Shown: piece after piece, positions 33,255 through 44,880 of the stretch
How the letters are laid out: each line of letters starts with the position of its first letter
Position numbering within the stretch: the first letter of the stretch is position 1
Source: Capronia americana
Lineage: Eukaryota > Ascomycota > Eurotiomycetes > Chaetothyriales > Herpotrichiellaceae
Direction: 5' to 3'
Assembly: GCA_016110215.1 (NCBI GenBank)
Contig: JADWQD010000002.1
Location: 1,426,001-1,490,000 of the forward strand
DNA length: 64,000 nucleotides
The notes under the pieces: generated by a model
Told to the model about the DNA's origin: nothing
Database searches by the model: none
Seen by the model: the letters and a program-made list of their open reading frames with translations, nothing else
Program-made: the position numbers and the translations under genes

Positions 33255-34590
33255 GGGATGAGCGGGTGAGTGTGCTCGTGAAAGGTTTTGGCATGGGCGA
33301 AGAGAAACACCAGTAAAGCCATGTACACGTTACGTGATAGTGGCCTAGAAAGCCATGGCGAGAGTCCATAGTGACTTGTTTGCTTGCCGCAGCAAGTTCG
33401 ACACTTCTGTCTGCATGGCGCAAGCGATGGCGACATTTATAGACTTCGTGGACGTGGTAGGGTGGTGCCATAGATGTGACTGATGTGAAATTATACGATA
33501 TGTACAGCCCCAGCCTGAAATGTATTGTTGTCCTACAGTAGTTGTCCTACAGTACCATACCGTACCGTGACCACTGTACCTAGGTAGGTAGACGAGTAGT
33601 AATGTCTCAAGTGCAAGTCGAACATCTGAGGAGTAACTACACACATCAATGATATGCCTGGAGATGAAGCAGGAGTGCGTGGTCAGCCCCCCCTTTCCGT
33701 GAACGGACCAACCACCGCTCGACAGTGTCGTGCCGGGTGTGCCGGGTGTTTCGAGTCGATGTCCTATACTGGACTAAACCATGGTATGCCGCGCCAGTGC
33801 GAGAAGGAATTACTATGAAGCCAGGCTCAGGCCAGGCCAGACCGGGTCGGAGAGAAGAGGGTAGGGAAGGGAGACCACGAAGGGTTTACTGTACGGAGGC
33901 GTCAAAGGAAAGGCATCCATCTATACACTAGTTGACCCGTTTGCCACGCATGCCCGCGTACCGTGCCAAAACTCTTGGTTCGAGTGGTGAAGGCCATGTC
34001 GGTATCTCTAGAGCTCCACGGTGTCCTGAGCGCTTTACGAGTACGGTCTGGAAAGCATGATATCCCGAGAACGGCGCAACCACTACCATCACCATGCGTC
34101 CTCGGCGATGCCCTTGATTCTCTCTGCTGGCCTGGTATTCCACCGGGTAGGCATTAACTGCACTCAAACCTGCCTTTAGATCTTATTGGCTTTTCCATGC
34201 CTGGTAGCGTCAACGCTCGTTTGTCGTGAATTCCTGCCCGCAGTAGTCCGCTAGCCTTTCGGTTCTCTGGTTGATTATTCTCACACCAATGAAAGGGGTC
34301 TCGTAACTGTTCGTGACTGGCAAAGATCCCCCGCAGATGCGGGATGCGCCACCTCATACCCTCCGGAAACAGAGGTGTCTGCGAATCATCGTGGCGAGCC
34401 GGGTTTCCCTCAAGGCAATCAACGCATAGGCATTTGATATGACGGGTTAAAGCAGACAGAACGTCTTCGGGCATTCATGCTCACATGCGCTTTGACCTTG
34501 CTTTGGCTAGCGTGGCCGAAACGTGGCGCAGGGAATGAAAAGTGTCCAGCTGAGACGACGAGTATGTGGCTCGGTCTTCGGGGCAGAAAC
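33255..34590. other. Intergenic, convergent 3' flanks of HIS7 and LPAAT gene
   Basis: About 1.3 kb between convergent genes. It holds a perfect 14-bp direct tandem repeat (33527-33540 and 33541-33554) followed by short TACC/TAGG motifs to about 33590. A 106-codon minus-strand frame at 34154-34474 has no family resemblance. No RNA gene is recognised. Confidence 0.4.
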
Positions 34591-35537
34591 TCATGACTCT
34601 TTCTTCTGATTGCGGATAGATCGGGATTCGGGGTCTTGACCCATGGCACTTATGACGTTGAGCATCTTCTCCCGGGTGTCCCGTGTTAGTTGATCGACGT
34701 CGGCGGGTGTGAGATCCTTTGTTGGGATCGGATCCAGCACTGTCTCGACAGTCAGCCCCCTCTCTAGTTGAGACGTGCATCATTCCGAGGATGCATCCTA
34801 CCTTTGACTCGTATGGTGCCAGCATTGAACCTCTTCAGCTTCGGGCTCAACACCGCACTATAATTCTCCGCTACAATGGGAACGATATCCACGCCCCCCT
34901 GCACCGCAAGATGAAACGCGCCCTTCTTGAAAGGCAATAACATGGGCTCTAGAGAGTAACTCCTCGTCCCCTCCGGGAAGATGACCACACTCTGTCTCTT
35001 CTCCCTCATGGCTTTTGCTGCGCCCTCGAATGCTTTCATGGCGGCTGACCTGTCCACGCGGTCGATGAAGATGGTGCCGCTGAGGGTCATGAACCAGCCC
35101 AAGAAGGGGATGCTTCGCAAACTCTTTTTGGCAGTGACGGAGCAGTTCTTGGGCCAGATCCAGCCCAGGAGGAGGACATCGAGTTCTGTCTGGTGGTTCA
35201 GTATGAATACCGCGGGGCGGGTGCTATTCAATATCTGTTCCCCGTTGTCCAGGATCTCGAATTTCACACCCAGGGTGTAGATGCAAAGGTTCTTGAACGC
35301 TTTTGCAGTAGTCCACTGCCCATAGGCGAAGTGCAACCCGAAGAGCCTGAGAATTGCAGACGCGACGGTGCCGTAAGCGGCGCAGGCGATGAGGCTCAGG
35401 TAGGCAGCCATAGTGCGGGCTATGAAACCAAGGATCTGAGGCGGGCGGGGGAGGTAGGTGTGCAGGGCGAAGAAGGAGAGCATGGTGAACAGATAGAAGG
35501 AGAGGAAGTAGAGGGTCCAGCGCAGAAGGAAGAACAT
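34591..35537 (-). CDS. 1-acyl-sn-glycerol-3-phosphate acyltransferase (LPAAT, Slc1-like)
   Basis: Two exons, 34802-35537 and 34591-34739, across a 62-bp intron (GTAGGA donor, CTGAC branch, CAG acceptor); 294 residues. Hydrophobic N-terminal segments (about 1-25 and 36-65) fit ER membrane anchoring. The PlsC motifs are intact: FILNHQTELDVL (NHxxxxD catalytic dyad), GTIFIDRVDR (motif II), VVIFPEGTRSYS (motif III) and VDIVPIVAENYS (motif IV). The second exon adds the family C-terminus (VLDPIPTKDLTPADVDQL); without splicing the protein would end soon after the last strand. The enzyme acylates lysophosphatidic acid to phosphatidic acid for phospholipid and triacylglycerol synthesis. Confidence 0.93.
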
Positions 35538-36022
35538 GGCGGTGAAAGTGGTATGTTTACTCGGAGGATACAGGGAGAAGAGAGCGAAGATAGTTGACTC
35601 AGACTGCTAAAGATGAGGTGAGTGGAAATGGGCTCAAGGCCGGCGGCATGCGTGCAACGGAGCTGGAAGCGTAGAGGGTGATATGAAAAGAATGGTCACA
35701 AGGTAATTTCTTGTTGATAGTTGGAGATGCAGAAAACCCCACGCAATTTTTGGTGGGCGCGGGGCTCAGCCTTGTTGGCCTCCTCGACCTCGGGTTGACG
35801 TCATGCTGGGATGGATTCACATTCCCACGAGGCTGAGAATGAATTCGATCAGCCTGATTCTAGCCGAACCTATTCTATGCCACGCTGGTAACTTTTGTCT
35901 TTGCTGCCGAGTTCCATGTTCCGAGGTTCCTCTGTTCCTTTCATACACTGTTCATAGTCTGCTGGGTCGTGCGACGATTGTCTTCGTGTCATGTCTGACG
36001 GCCTCGTTGCTGTTCTTCATCC
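35538..36022. other. LPAAT promoter and UBP14 3' flank
   Basis: A 485-bp interval between two minus-strand genes. No distinct motif or gene is recognised. Confidence 0.4.
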
Positions 36023-38401
36023 TTACACCATGCGGAAAAAGTAAATGTATGCGAACTTCTTCATCTCATCCACGTCCATCGCCTTGACGACCTTCTCGTC
36101 ATTGAACAGCACCCAGTGCTTGTCCTTGTCCGTTCCCGGAATGGCTCTACGGATGAACGCCACATAGTGGCCGGCATGGATGCTCGATCCTTTATGGCAG
36201 ACAATGCTCTGGAGTTCGAACTTCGCAGGGAGCTGTTCGCTTCCGGGAAGTGCCTTGGGCTCCTTCGGAGCAGCTGGGGCGTCTTCACCAAACTCCCCTT
36301 GGTCATCGGGGTGGCTGAACACCCAATCTAGAGCTCGATTGACATCGCCATCGCACTCCCGCAATGCTTTCCGCGCCTGTGGTACACCGATGCCCATATC
36401 TCCGAGCTGCGCAATCTTGTCAGCGTCATCTGCTGAGCCGTTGCCTGCCCCACCACCCAAGTTCAGAGGCTCGTCGATATCTGGGTCGTCCATATGCGAA
36501 AACAGCCAGTTCATCGCTGCCTCTGCATCTGCATTGCCTGTCGCATGGAGCGCCTTTTCGCATCGGACTCGAGGGAAGCCCATAGATTCGAGTTGGCTGA
36601 GAGCTTCTACATTCGGGACGAATGCCGCAGTCGTCGAACTGGAGCCACCAACATTTGCATCTTCAGGCAGCTCCTCCTCATTGGGTTGCAGCCCTGAAGA
36701 TTTGTAAGGGCTCAAATCGATCGGCTCATCTGTCACCTGCACAGGTATATCCAGCTTCGTCGGGACCCAATTGATGATCTCAAAGCGGAGAGGATTAATC
36801 GCCAAGTTCTTGGGGAACGTCTTGAACTTCGAAGACTTGGTGAATCCGGCCTTGGACCCACAAGCAGGACACGTCAACTCCACAGCGGCCGTCCCTGTGA
36901 AGATGTCCAGACACTCTTTCAGCGAAACGGGTTCAAACTCGAATCCTTTGGGTGCCTCTATGGCTCCGCCCTGACCGTTATCGACTTGCTTTCTCCGCAC
37001 CGGCACAGGAATTGAGATATTGTCTTGTTCATCGATTCGGTAGCGGACTCGCTTACAATTCAAGCACTGCAAGCGCTGTTCCATGGCGAAGCGGAAAGAT
37101 TGCACCGGATCTTGCGAAGGTTGAGAGTTGTTGGAAATGCTAATATGTTTGAAGAGGTGTAGCAGAAACTCGAACGCGTCTTGTTGTCTCATGGTTGAGA
37201 ACTCTTCATGGTTCCGTCCAATAAGATGCTTGAACATTGCAGGCGACAAACCCTTCTGGTGAGGCACTTCTGGATTGTCCGGCGAGACGTGCGTATTGGT
37301 TTCCGGCCGCGAATACCGACCAGAGAGCACACCATCAGCAAGCTTCCGCAGCTGTGTCTCCAGATCTTCCGCTGGTAGCTGAGTGGTTGGAGGGGGTTCG
37401 TCGGGGCGGTAATATCGGACTTGGAAATCAGGCAAGGAGAACAAGCATTGAACGGCGCTGTTGAGGTAGCAGCTATTCCCGATGTTCTTCAGACCTGTAA
37501 AGCCCTGGCCGAACAGAGGGGACAGCTCTTTGCCGTCTTCTGTGGTCATGGAGAAATCCCAACTTAGGTTCTGCTCAACCTGCATTTCCATCAAGCTCTT
37601 CTCGGTCTTCTCCCGTTCTGCAATGTTGATGCCCCAGTGAGCGAGATGTTTGGCCAATTCGGTGTCCACCCGCTCTTCGTTGCAGTGGTAGCAGTAGACA
37701 TCTGCATTGCCTTCCGGAGTGATAGAGCCAAGCTTAACAGCAACAGCGTGTCCGCTCTCTGTGGCATGAGCCAGTCCATGGGAATTACCGCCAACACCAC
37801 CGAATTGCGCTCGGCCACAGCCTAGATTCCCACATTGCAAGCAGAGCCAGAGGTTCTCTTTTAGATCACACTTTGAGCACGAACCCAGGTTTTGTGACTC
37901 GATCTGTCTGCCCATCTCTTGCTCGAGGCATAAGGTGTGTTCGCAGGGTGTAAACTCTTGCTCCCACGCTTTGACTTCTTCCGACTTGGCGAAGGTCATG
38001 GCTTTCAGCACTCCGTCGACGACTGCAGCCAGGTTTCCTGATGACCGGTCCACATCTTGAATACCACATGCATGGCATTTAACCCTTGTTGTGGTGTCGT
38101 ATTTGTCCTCCTCCGTTTCGGCAGCAATGGCGAGCTTGGTCAACTTCGGAGGGGGCTCATCGCGCTGTACATGTTTCCGAGTCCGTTTGATGTTCAACAC
38201 CAGAGGATGGTTTGTCAGAGAGTAGTGGAGGAGAGAATGGTTACGGTCGCCAGCACAACCACCATTGAAGCAGCTTAGGCAGACGTCAAGGCCAGCTTCA
38301 TCGTCTATGGAATCAAAACACTGCGTGCAGTCTTCGCGGTAGACACTTTGGTTGGGTCTGGGAGGACGAAGGTCTTGGGATTGAGCGTGCGGACACGCCA
38401 T
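36023..38401 (-). CDS. ubp14: Ubiquitin carboxyl-terminal hydrolase, Ubp14/USP5 type
   Basis: Single exon, 792 residues from the ATG at 38401 (MACPHAQSQDLRPPRPNQ); the open frame extends 51 codons upstream without conservation. Two zinc-finger regions occur N-terminally: a variant finger with CTQCFDSIDDEAGLDVCLSC, and the ZnF-UBP with CSKCDLKENLWLCLQCGNLG. The peptidase Cys box GLKNIGNSCYLNSAVQ places the nucleophile near residue 311, and the His box SSIHAGHYVAFIRR lies near 743. Two UBA domains sit between them (LESMGFPRVRCEKALHATGN and LGDMGIGVPQARKALRECDG), the insertion typical of USP5/Ubp14. Such enzymes disassemble unanchored polyubiquitin after proteasomal degradation by recognising the free C-terminal Gly-Gly with the ZnF-UBP. 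All domains are complete. Confidence 0.94.
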   Translation of the reverse strand: MACPHAQSQDLRPPRPNQSVYREDCTQCFDSIDDEAGLDVCLSCFNGGCAGDRNHSLLHYSLTNHPLVLNIKRTRKHVQRDEPPPKLTKLAIAAETEEDKYDTTTRVKCHACGIQDVDRSSGNLAAVVDGVLKAMTFAKSEEVKAWEQEFTPCEHTLCLEQEMGRQIESQNLGSCSKCDLKENLWLCLQCGNLGCGRAQFGGVGGNSHGLAHATESGHAVAVKLGSITPEGNADVYCYHCNEERVDTELAKHLAHWGINIAEREKTEKSLMEMQVEQNLSWDFSMTTEDGKELSPLFGQGFTGLKNIGNSCYLNSAVQCLFSLPDFQVRYYRPDEPPPTTQLPAEDLETQLRKLADGVLSGRYSRPETNTHVSPDNPEVPHQKGLSPAMFKHLIGRNHEEFSTMRQQDAFEFLLHLFKHISISNNSQPSQDPVQSFRFAMEQRLQCLNCKRVRYRIDEQDNISIPVPVRRKQVDNGQGGAIEAPKGFEFEPVSLKECLDIFTGTAAVELTCPACGSKAGFTKSSKFKTFPKNLAINPLRFEIINWVPTKLDIPVQVTDEPIDLSPYKSSGLQPNEEELPEDANVGGSSSTTAAFVPNVEALSQLESMGFPRVRCEKALHATGNADAEAAMNWLFSHMDDPDIDEPLNLGGGAGNGSADDADKIAQLGDMGIGVPQARKALRECDGDVNRALDWVFSHPDDQGEFGEDAPAAPKEPKALPGSEQLPAKFELQSIVCHKGSSIHAGHYVAFIRRAIPGTDKDKHWVLFNDEKVVKAMDVDEMKKFAYIYFFRMV

Positions 38402-38873
38402 AACGGGGCTGAAGGAGCAACGAAAAGTTGGAAGTTGGAAGAGCGAGAAGCGGCAGAAGAGACAAGAAGGGGACGATGTGAGGGAAGGCTGCAAGACTTT
38501 AGTAATAGGCACGAGGGCAAGAGCATCCCCGCCGCCTTGCCTCCGATGAGACAAGGCTGGGAAAGGCTAGCTAAGCCACAGGCGAGGCTGACGGAGCTAC
38601 GCTGTATTTCATTGGACGGCGAATGCAGTGCTCTAACGCCGTAAACTCCTTGGCTTGGGCTTAGCCTGACCCCTCAAACTCGCCCAAACACCATTAACCA
38701 TCCAACTTGTCGTTTCTTACAACAAACATCCCTTGGATAGCGCTCTCACGTTCTAACTCCAGGATCCTGTAATGGCCGCGGTCGTGCTCCACAGCCTGGA
38801 ACCCGTGTCCCGTCCGGCGAATTGGTAATCATCCTTGGTTCATTACGGGGGTGCCTAGTGCACGACCTTCAGC
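38402..38873. promoter_or_regulatory. Divergent promoter, ubp14 / sin1
   Basis: A 472-bp interval between divergent start codons, expected to contain both promoters. No specific binding motif is claimed. Confidence 0.4.
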
Positions 38874-41356
38874 ATGGCTCTGTTACAGAATGAAGAGTGA
38901 GTGAAAGTCACTTGACTCCTGGAAAAGGAGCTCCTTAGTCCACTAGCTCCGATGTGAGGGCGGGAAATTTGCTAACCTAACACAACAGCTTTGCTATCTG
39001 GTATCTACGAACGTCTTACTTGGCCAGTGCCAAGGACGGGATTGCAGAGCGACTGATCAATATCAACTCATCAATCTTGAACACGCCTGGATTTCGTGCA
39101 GCTGGCTGGTCCGCTGAACCCGTACAGCGGACTTACTCTCCGCCAATTCCAACATCTGTCAGGTCCAATTATTTCAGAGAAGGCGCAGATCTCCACCAGC
39201 TGAACTCAAATGATGCTGAAGAGGATGAAGGCGGCCTCGTCACTGGCAGAACTAGCAACGATACAATCGGGCCCGCACTCAACATGAGACGGCGGAGAAG
39301 AAGAGAACAAGTAGAGGACGACGACAGCAGCGATCTGACTGACGAGTCAGAAGATGAGGGCGATGGCGGCCAGCGCACTGTCCAGCAAATCCGTTTTGCG
39401 AAGATGCCTGCTCGCAATCGTGCAGACTCATCTCCCATCCGCGGTACCGATGCAGATAGTGTAACTGCCTCGCCGAACAAACCGACGACCGACAATAGGC
39501 GCAGGACCGGCTCGCTGGGTGCGGTGGAAGCCGTCAAAGCTCGTGCCAGGCGTGACACTACAACGAGCAGTGATATGTCCTCGGAGAATGAAGTCGATCC
39601 CGCCTATTTCCAACGCCGTCAACTTACCGCGGGCCAAACCTCCAAATCTGTCCCGCTGCCTGGCGAAGATCCCATTGGGGCTGTTGCACAAGCTGGTCAG
39701 CACGTAGGCGTCCAGGACGACTCGGACGCCGAATCAGTTGGATCAGCCATGTCATCGGAACTGGGAGACACTATGGACTCCGCATCTCTGCTCAATACTT
39801 TAGACGACCCGAATCTGAACTCCACACCATTGGGTAGTTTAACAGGTTCAGGACCTCGCTCGGGTCAACCTGGATCGCCTAGGCGACAGAGGACGTTATC
39901 GATATTGCATGAGTTACCGCCGCCACGACCTATAAGCACGATCCAGCCTAAGAGCTTACTTTCAGCAGCTCTTGGCGCACAGAAGAAAGGGCCAAGCAAT
40001 CCTTTGCAAGCATTCGCTGGTCTTTCTGGGAAAGGGACGCCCAACCCTCTGTGGATCAAGGTATATGCACCATTCTCGGATGATGCCGAGGAGCCATTTG
40101 AGATGCCGCTGGCACGAACATCCAAAGACGGCAATCCTATCATAGTCGCTGAAGCAATTGGCCACGCTCTCTGGAGATACCAAGAGGAAGAGTTGCAGCC
40201 AGCGTTTACTCCAGAACAGCTTGATGTTAACAAGTGGACACTGCGAATGGTGGAAGATGGAGAGGTTGATGAAGACTTCCCTCCGCTTGTCCGTACCAGG
40301 CCTGTGACGGATTTCACTGACAACAACAATCGAGCCGGTAGAGGCAGGAGCAGGGGCCGACCATTCGATGAGTTTGGCCTTGTCGAGGCATCTGCGTCCC
40401 AGTACGAAGCTAATAAGAAGGAAACACCCCAACTCAGACCGTCTGAACAAACGGAGGCTGGCCCTGTCACGCCCCTTGAGGGTCAGCAGGCTCCATTGCT
40501 TACGCTAGAGCGTCCTGGCACTCCCAAAGGGGGAGTATCGCGGACTAACATTCTCCTTGCTGGACAGCCTTTCACCACAGCTCTCACCAATGCTTCCTTG
40601 ACTCCCGCAGACCTGCCTGCGCCGGCCGCACCGCAGGCCACTCCTCGCATGGGCTCCACGAAACCCCTAAAAATCCGCTACCTCAATCACGATATGACCG
40701 CTCAGACGATGATGATGGAGACATCAACGGACAGCTACATCGCTGAAATCCTGGACCATGTCTGCAAGCGGTGGAACCTTGAGAAGGCGGGTTTCGTACT
40801 CAAGGTGGCCGGGACGAACACCGTGGCGCCATTAGATCGGACAGTGGAAGCTCTGGGCGTGCGATCCGAGTTGGACCTGGTCCGGAGGCGTTTTGGCGCT
40901 GGAGTTCCTTTGACGGGGTCACCTGGGAGTTCCTCGCCCAACGCGCCTCTATTGCTGGACATCCAGGGCCCAACAAAGAAGAACAAGAGGGGACAACCTA
41001 TGCAAGCTTCGTCGTTGAAGCAGGACCTGCTCTCGAGTGCAAGCAATTTCAAGAAGTATTACGTGACGAGAAAGCAGCTTGGAGGCTTTGCGCAAGGAAG
41101 TCAACGAGTGCTGGTGTTTGATGGCGACATAATTCATGTGATGCCGGCAGACAACAGCTCCAACGCCAAATTCAGCTCGATCGCGTTCAACGACATTTTG
41201 AAGTGCAAGGTCAGCTCAAAACATCCTAAGCTGGTGCGAATTGTGGTCCGAAGAGTGAACGAGTCCAAGCGATACGATTTCGAGGCGCGGACGGCAGGTG
41301 AAGCGCAGGAGATTGTAGATGAAGTGACCCGGGAGATGAGGTTGGCGCGAGCGTGA
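38874..41356 (+). CDS. TORC2 subunit Sin1/Avo1
   Basis: Two exons, 38874-38896 (23 bp) and 38989-41356, across a 92-bp intron (GTGAGT donor, GCTAAC branch, CAG acceptor); 796 residues. The tiny exon supplies the conserved start MALLQNEDFAIWYLRTSYLA. Residues 80-330 are acidic, Ser/Arg-rich and disordered. The CRIM domain (about 355-450) begins NPLWIKVYAPFSD and ends near VRTRPVTDF. A Ras-binding-like domain (about 565-640) and a C-terminal PH-like domain (about 680-795, KKYYVTRKQLGGFAQGSQRV) follow. Sin1/Avo1 is the TORC2 subunit whose CRIM domain recruits AGC-kinase substrates such as Ypk1/Gad8 to the plasma membrane; its PH domain binds phosphoinositides. The long ORF alone would start inside the conserved N-terminus. 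The next gene downstream is another AGC kinase (protein kinase A), but a link between the two is only by position. Confidence 0.92.
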
Positions 41357-42367
41357 TACTGGGTCAACTGTCTAGACCAGGTGAGCTCTGCGCTACCCAT
41401 CTTCCTCACCCTCCCTGATACACAATACGGCGGTAGATAGCATATCAGGCGCAGCCAGCGGCCATACTCCGCACTCGTGGATTCGGCCAGTCGGCAGGGT
41501 CCCTCTGCCCTCGTTGGCGGGGTCAAGATTGCTTCATTGGTGACATACGTGGCTTGAAAAGAGGAGTTGGAGGTGGACGGACTGGAGGGGCGCTTTGCTG
41601 CCTTGTTCCTCTGGAGCCAGTTTGGTTCTTACCGATGATTTCACCAAGTGGAAGCGTTGTGCACGAGAAACCCGAGCACGCTTCGCTGCTGGCCAGCTTC
41701 CCCGCGTCTCAATTCCAGGCCCGAATCGCGCTCTCGTCTGTGTCCGAACAGCCATCAGGAGGGGGGGAAGATCTTGCCTGCTCGCCACGCATATCTTGAT
41801 CGCAACTGTAACCCTGCTAGTACGGACGCAATTGCCCGCTCATCACTGGTGCCCTCGTCGCCAATAATATCACCAACAAGCTTACAGCTCGGCCTCTTAG
41901 CAGTTGGGAGCAAGCGTCGTAGAGTTCAAAGATCCCGTCTCAGCTTGCTTCGAGGTGCAGCTCTCATCCTGAACCTGTCCTCCTCTGTGATACCTCCCTA
42001 GCTGCTTATGCTGTACTCTCTCTCACTTATTCATCCAACTCACCGGTTGAACGAGAGCTGCAATCGCAATCTTGACGGGCCTTATTGTTGTTGTGTCTCG
42101 ATTGGAGCTTATCGGCCTGCATTGCAGCTTCCCAGCGACCAGCCATTACCCGACCGAATAATCGACGGCCTCCGTCGATAGATCCTTGATTTGGCGGCGC
42201 AATTGCTGCTACCCCTCCCCACCTGCTCTCAGGTCGGCCTCACCCCATTCCACGTTCCACGTCGTGACTCGGTAGGCAGTCCTGACGGGCCTCCGAGCTC
42301 CTTTCGAAATCACCCTATTGTTAGCATTCCATTCTCTGGGAACCGTGCGCTCCCCTACGTCAGCCAA
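41357..42367. other. SIN1 3' flank; promoter and leader of the PKA gene
   Basis: About 1.0 kb between tandem genes. The 3' half is rich in CT and probably includes the leader of the kinase mRNA. An upstream ORF of about 57 codons starts at the ATG near 42007. The kinase frame is open back to 42191 without another ATG. Confidence 0.45.
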
Positions 42368-43810
42368 ATGCCGACCTTTGGAGGCCTGCTCAAGAAAAAG
42401 AAGACCAAGGAGTCTGACGACAAGTCCGCCCACCAGAGCGGCGGCAATTATCAGCCCATTCAATACAAATCTTCACACAAGACTGACACGTCGTCGCCGT
42501 CATCGAAGGCCACTGGCACCTCAGATGCTCCCACCCAGTCGACTGCAGCCACCACTACCGTGACCACCACCTCCACCCCAGACCCCAATGCCAAAACCAT
42601 CGAGAGCAACGGCGGAGTGAACATGAACTCCGCACCTGTCGTCAGTCCATCTGGCGGCGTGGTGGATTCCAAAGCGGTGCAAAGACAGACCAAAGGCAAA
42701 TATACCCTCACAGACTTTGCCATTCAGAGAACATTGGGAACCGGTAGCTTCGGGCGGGTGCATCTCGTGCAGTCAAAGCACAATCAACGCTATTATGCTA
42801 TCAAGGTCCTGAAGAAGGCCCAGGTGGTCAAGATGAAGCAGATCGAGCACACCAATGACGAGCGACGCATGCTGCAGAGAGTCAAGCACCCTTTCTTGAT
42901 CACTCTGTGGGGGACGTTTCAAGATTCCAAGAACCTGTACATGGTCATGGACTTCATTGAAGGTGGTGAGCTGTTCAGTCTCCTTCGAAAGTCGCAGGTA
43001 ATGCCGCACCCTGCGCTCTGCCACACCCGACCTGATACTGACCCGCGAAGCGCTTTCCCAACCCTGTCGCCAAGTTCTATGCCGCCGAAGTCACTCTGGC
43101 ACTTGAATATCTGCACAGTCAAAACATAATATATCGAGACCTGAAACCCGAAAACCTGCTGCTCGACAGGCATGGCCACGTCAAGATCACCGATTTCGGG
43201 TTTGCGAAAGAGGTACCTGATATCACCTGGACTCTTTGCGGAACTCCAGATTATCTTGCCCCAGAAGTGGTTGCCTCAAAAGGTTACAACAAGTCAGTTG
43301 ACTGGTAAGAGGTCCAAATCTGTTTCCCCGTTCGGAGATACTGAGGTGTATAGGTGGTCACTCGGCATTTTGATCTTTGAAATGCTGTGCGGTTTTACCC
43401 CGTTCTGGGACGGCGGCTCTCCCGTCAAGATCTACGAGAATATCCTGAAAGGCCGAGTCAAGTATCCTCCGTACATTCACGCTGATGCTCAAGATCTCCT
43501 TGTTCAACTCATCACAAATGACCTGACCAAACGGCTGGGTAATTTGCACGGTGGTCCGTCCGATATCAAGAACCACGCATGGTTCGCCGAGGTTACATGG
43601 GAGAGGCTACTCAAGAAAGACATTGATGCGCCGTACGTTCCTCCTGTGAAGGGTGGCGCGGGCGACGCCAGTCAGTTCGACAAATATCCCGAGGAAACGG
43701 AGGAATACGGCAAGAAAGGAGAGGACCCGTATGGCACCCATGGCATTACTCCGTCGATCTCGAAGCTGACCTATTTGAACAGATTCGGCCATTTCTTCGT
43801 GGACTTCTAA
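42368..43810 (+). CDS. pkaA: cAMP-dependent protein kinase catalytic subunit (PkaA/Pka1)
   Basis: Four exons: 42368-42997, 43051-43304, 43354-43728 and 43783-43810; 428 residues. Introns of 53, 49 and 54 bp each have GT...AG ends. The N-terminus [16 protein letters not shown] matches filamentous PKA starts, followed by a Ser/Thr-rich extension of about 100 residues. Kinase motifs are complete: [38 protein letters not shown], and the activation loop [13 protein letters not shown] with the PDK1 target Thr. The last exon gives [10 protein letters not shown], a hydrophobic C-terminus like the FxxF end of AGC kinases. The final 54-bp intron has no stop and is divisible by three, so its retention would insert 18 residues before the FGHFF end. 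The kinase acts in cAMP control of growth, conidiation and nutrient sensing. Confidence 0.94.
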
Positions 43811-44880
43811 TCGCAACGTTCTGCAGACAGACTGCTCGCCGAGTGGTGACCGATGCGACCGAACCGGGAAGGCCGAAGACACGTATCCGAGCCGACACTC
43901 GGGTATTGACGAGCATGTTTTCGAGTGCTACACGACGAATAACAAAAAGGGGCTTGGATTTGGGTTCTCCTGCCTTTAGAAGCAGTTTTGGTTTTTGCAA
44001 CGAAGTTCATGACAACGGACGGCGGCCGTTGCGTTTGGTTCCACCCTGACAAGCTGTTGGGCGTCGTGGTAATGGCGCCGTGGGTTGTTGCAAAGTTTGG
44101 TGGGCCGCAGTGGTTGTGGGTGGTTGCTCTTGTCTGAACATCAGCCGGTATTGAAAGGGCCATGGAGAGCTGCGAATGACTTATTTATGACTCCTAAGGC
44201 CATATCGACAATCATACGAGGCACTTAATGCAGTGTACGAGAACAAGACCCTCCTAAATGCATCGAAATATTATTACTGCACCCCTTGCAGATTCCGACG
44301 TGCTTCACTTCGAAAGCCTGGGGCATGGGATACCAAGTCAGCGTGAAGCAATTGGGTTCGAATCAGATATTCACCTCTGCCTCCAATGTCTATCAACGCT
44401 TTCGCATTTGTAGATAGCGAGCTAATTCTGCCATCAACCCGACGTGAGAGGAGTTATTGTACATAAGGGGTCAGGAAGTGTTCCGCGGCTTCCTGCCGCG
44501 TATCATATTTCCAATCATATCCTTGACCTATTGCCTCCCAGCTCTGCCGGTGAGATGGCTAATGTACAGTTGTGGTGGCCGGCCGGGTCATAAGTTGAGA
44601 GGCCTCTGGCGGTGTCGGCAATGTACGCCTTGGAAGAGAATTGAGGCGTGCCGAGACGAAGAAGCTGAGTGCAACGTACACGCTTCGGGAAGGATGCCTT
44701 GATCAGAATCAAGCAACGGGGCAAGTCCATTCGTCAACGTTCGACGGCAACGTAAGTTGCAGATATCCAGCGCCAGCTTGCGACTTCTGCTCCCCAGAAG
44801 TATGGCTAAGCTCGCACCAGATGTCCGAATGCGGCGGATTGACCGCGAACTTGGCTCTTCCACTCCCCTCCCTCCCTCGT
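43811..44880. other. Intergenic, convergent 3' flanks
   Basis: About 1.1 kb between the PKA gene and tim13. A GGGTTCGAATC string at about 44354 resembles a tRNA T-arm, but the stem does not pair and no A-box fits. No gene is recognised. Confidence 0.45.

Noticed and set aside
34154..34474. 106-codon minus-strand frame downstream of the LPAAT gene
   Set aside because: Reads like protein in places but has no family match, no start context and no exon partners I could join.
44340..44375. GGGTTCGAATC string resembling a tRNA T-arm (B box)
   Set aside because: The 5-bp T-stem does not pair beyond one base and no A-box or acceptor stem fits upstream.
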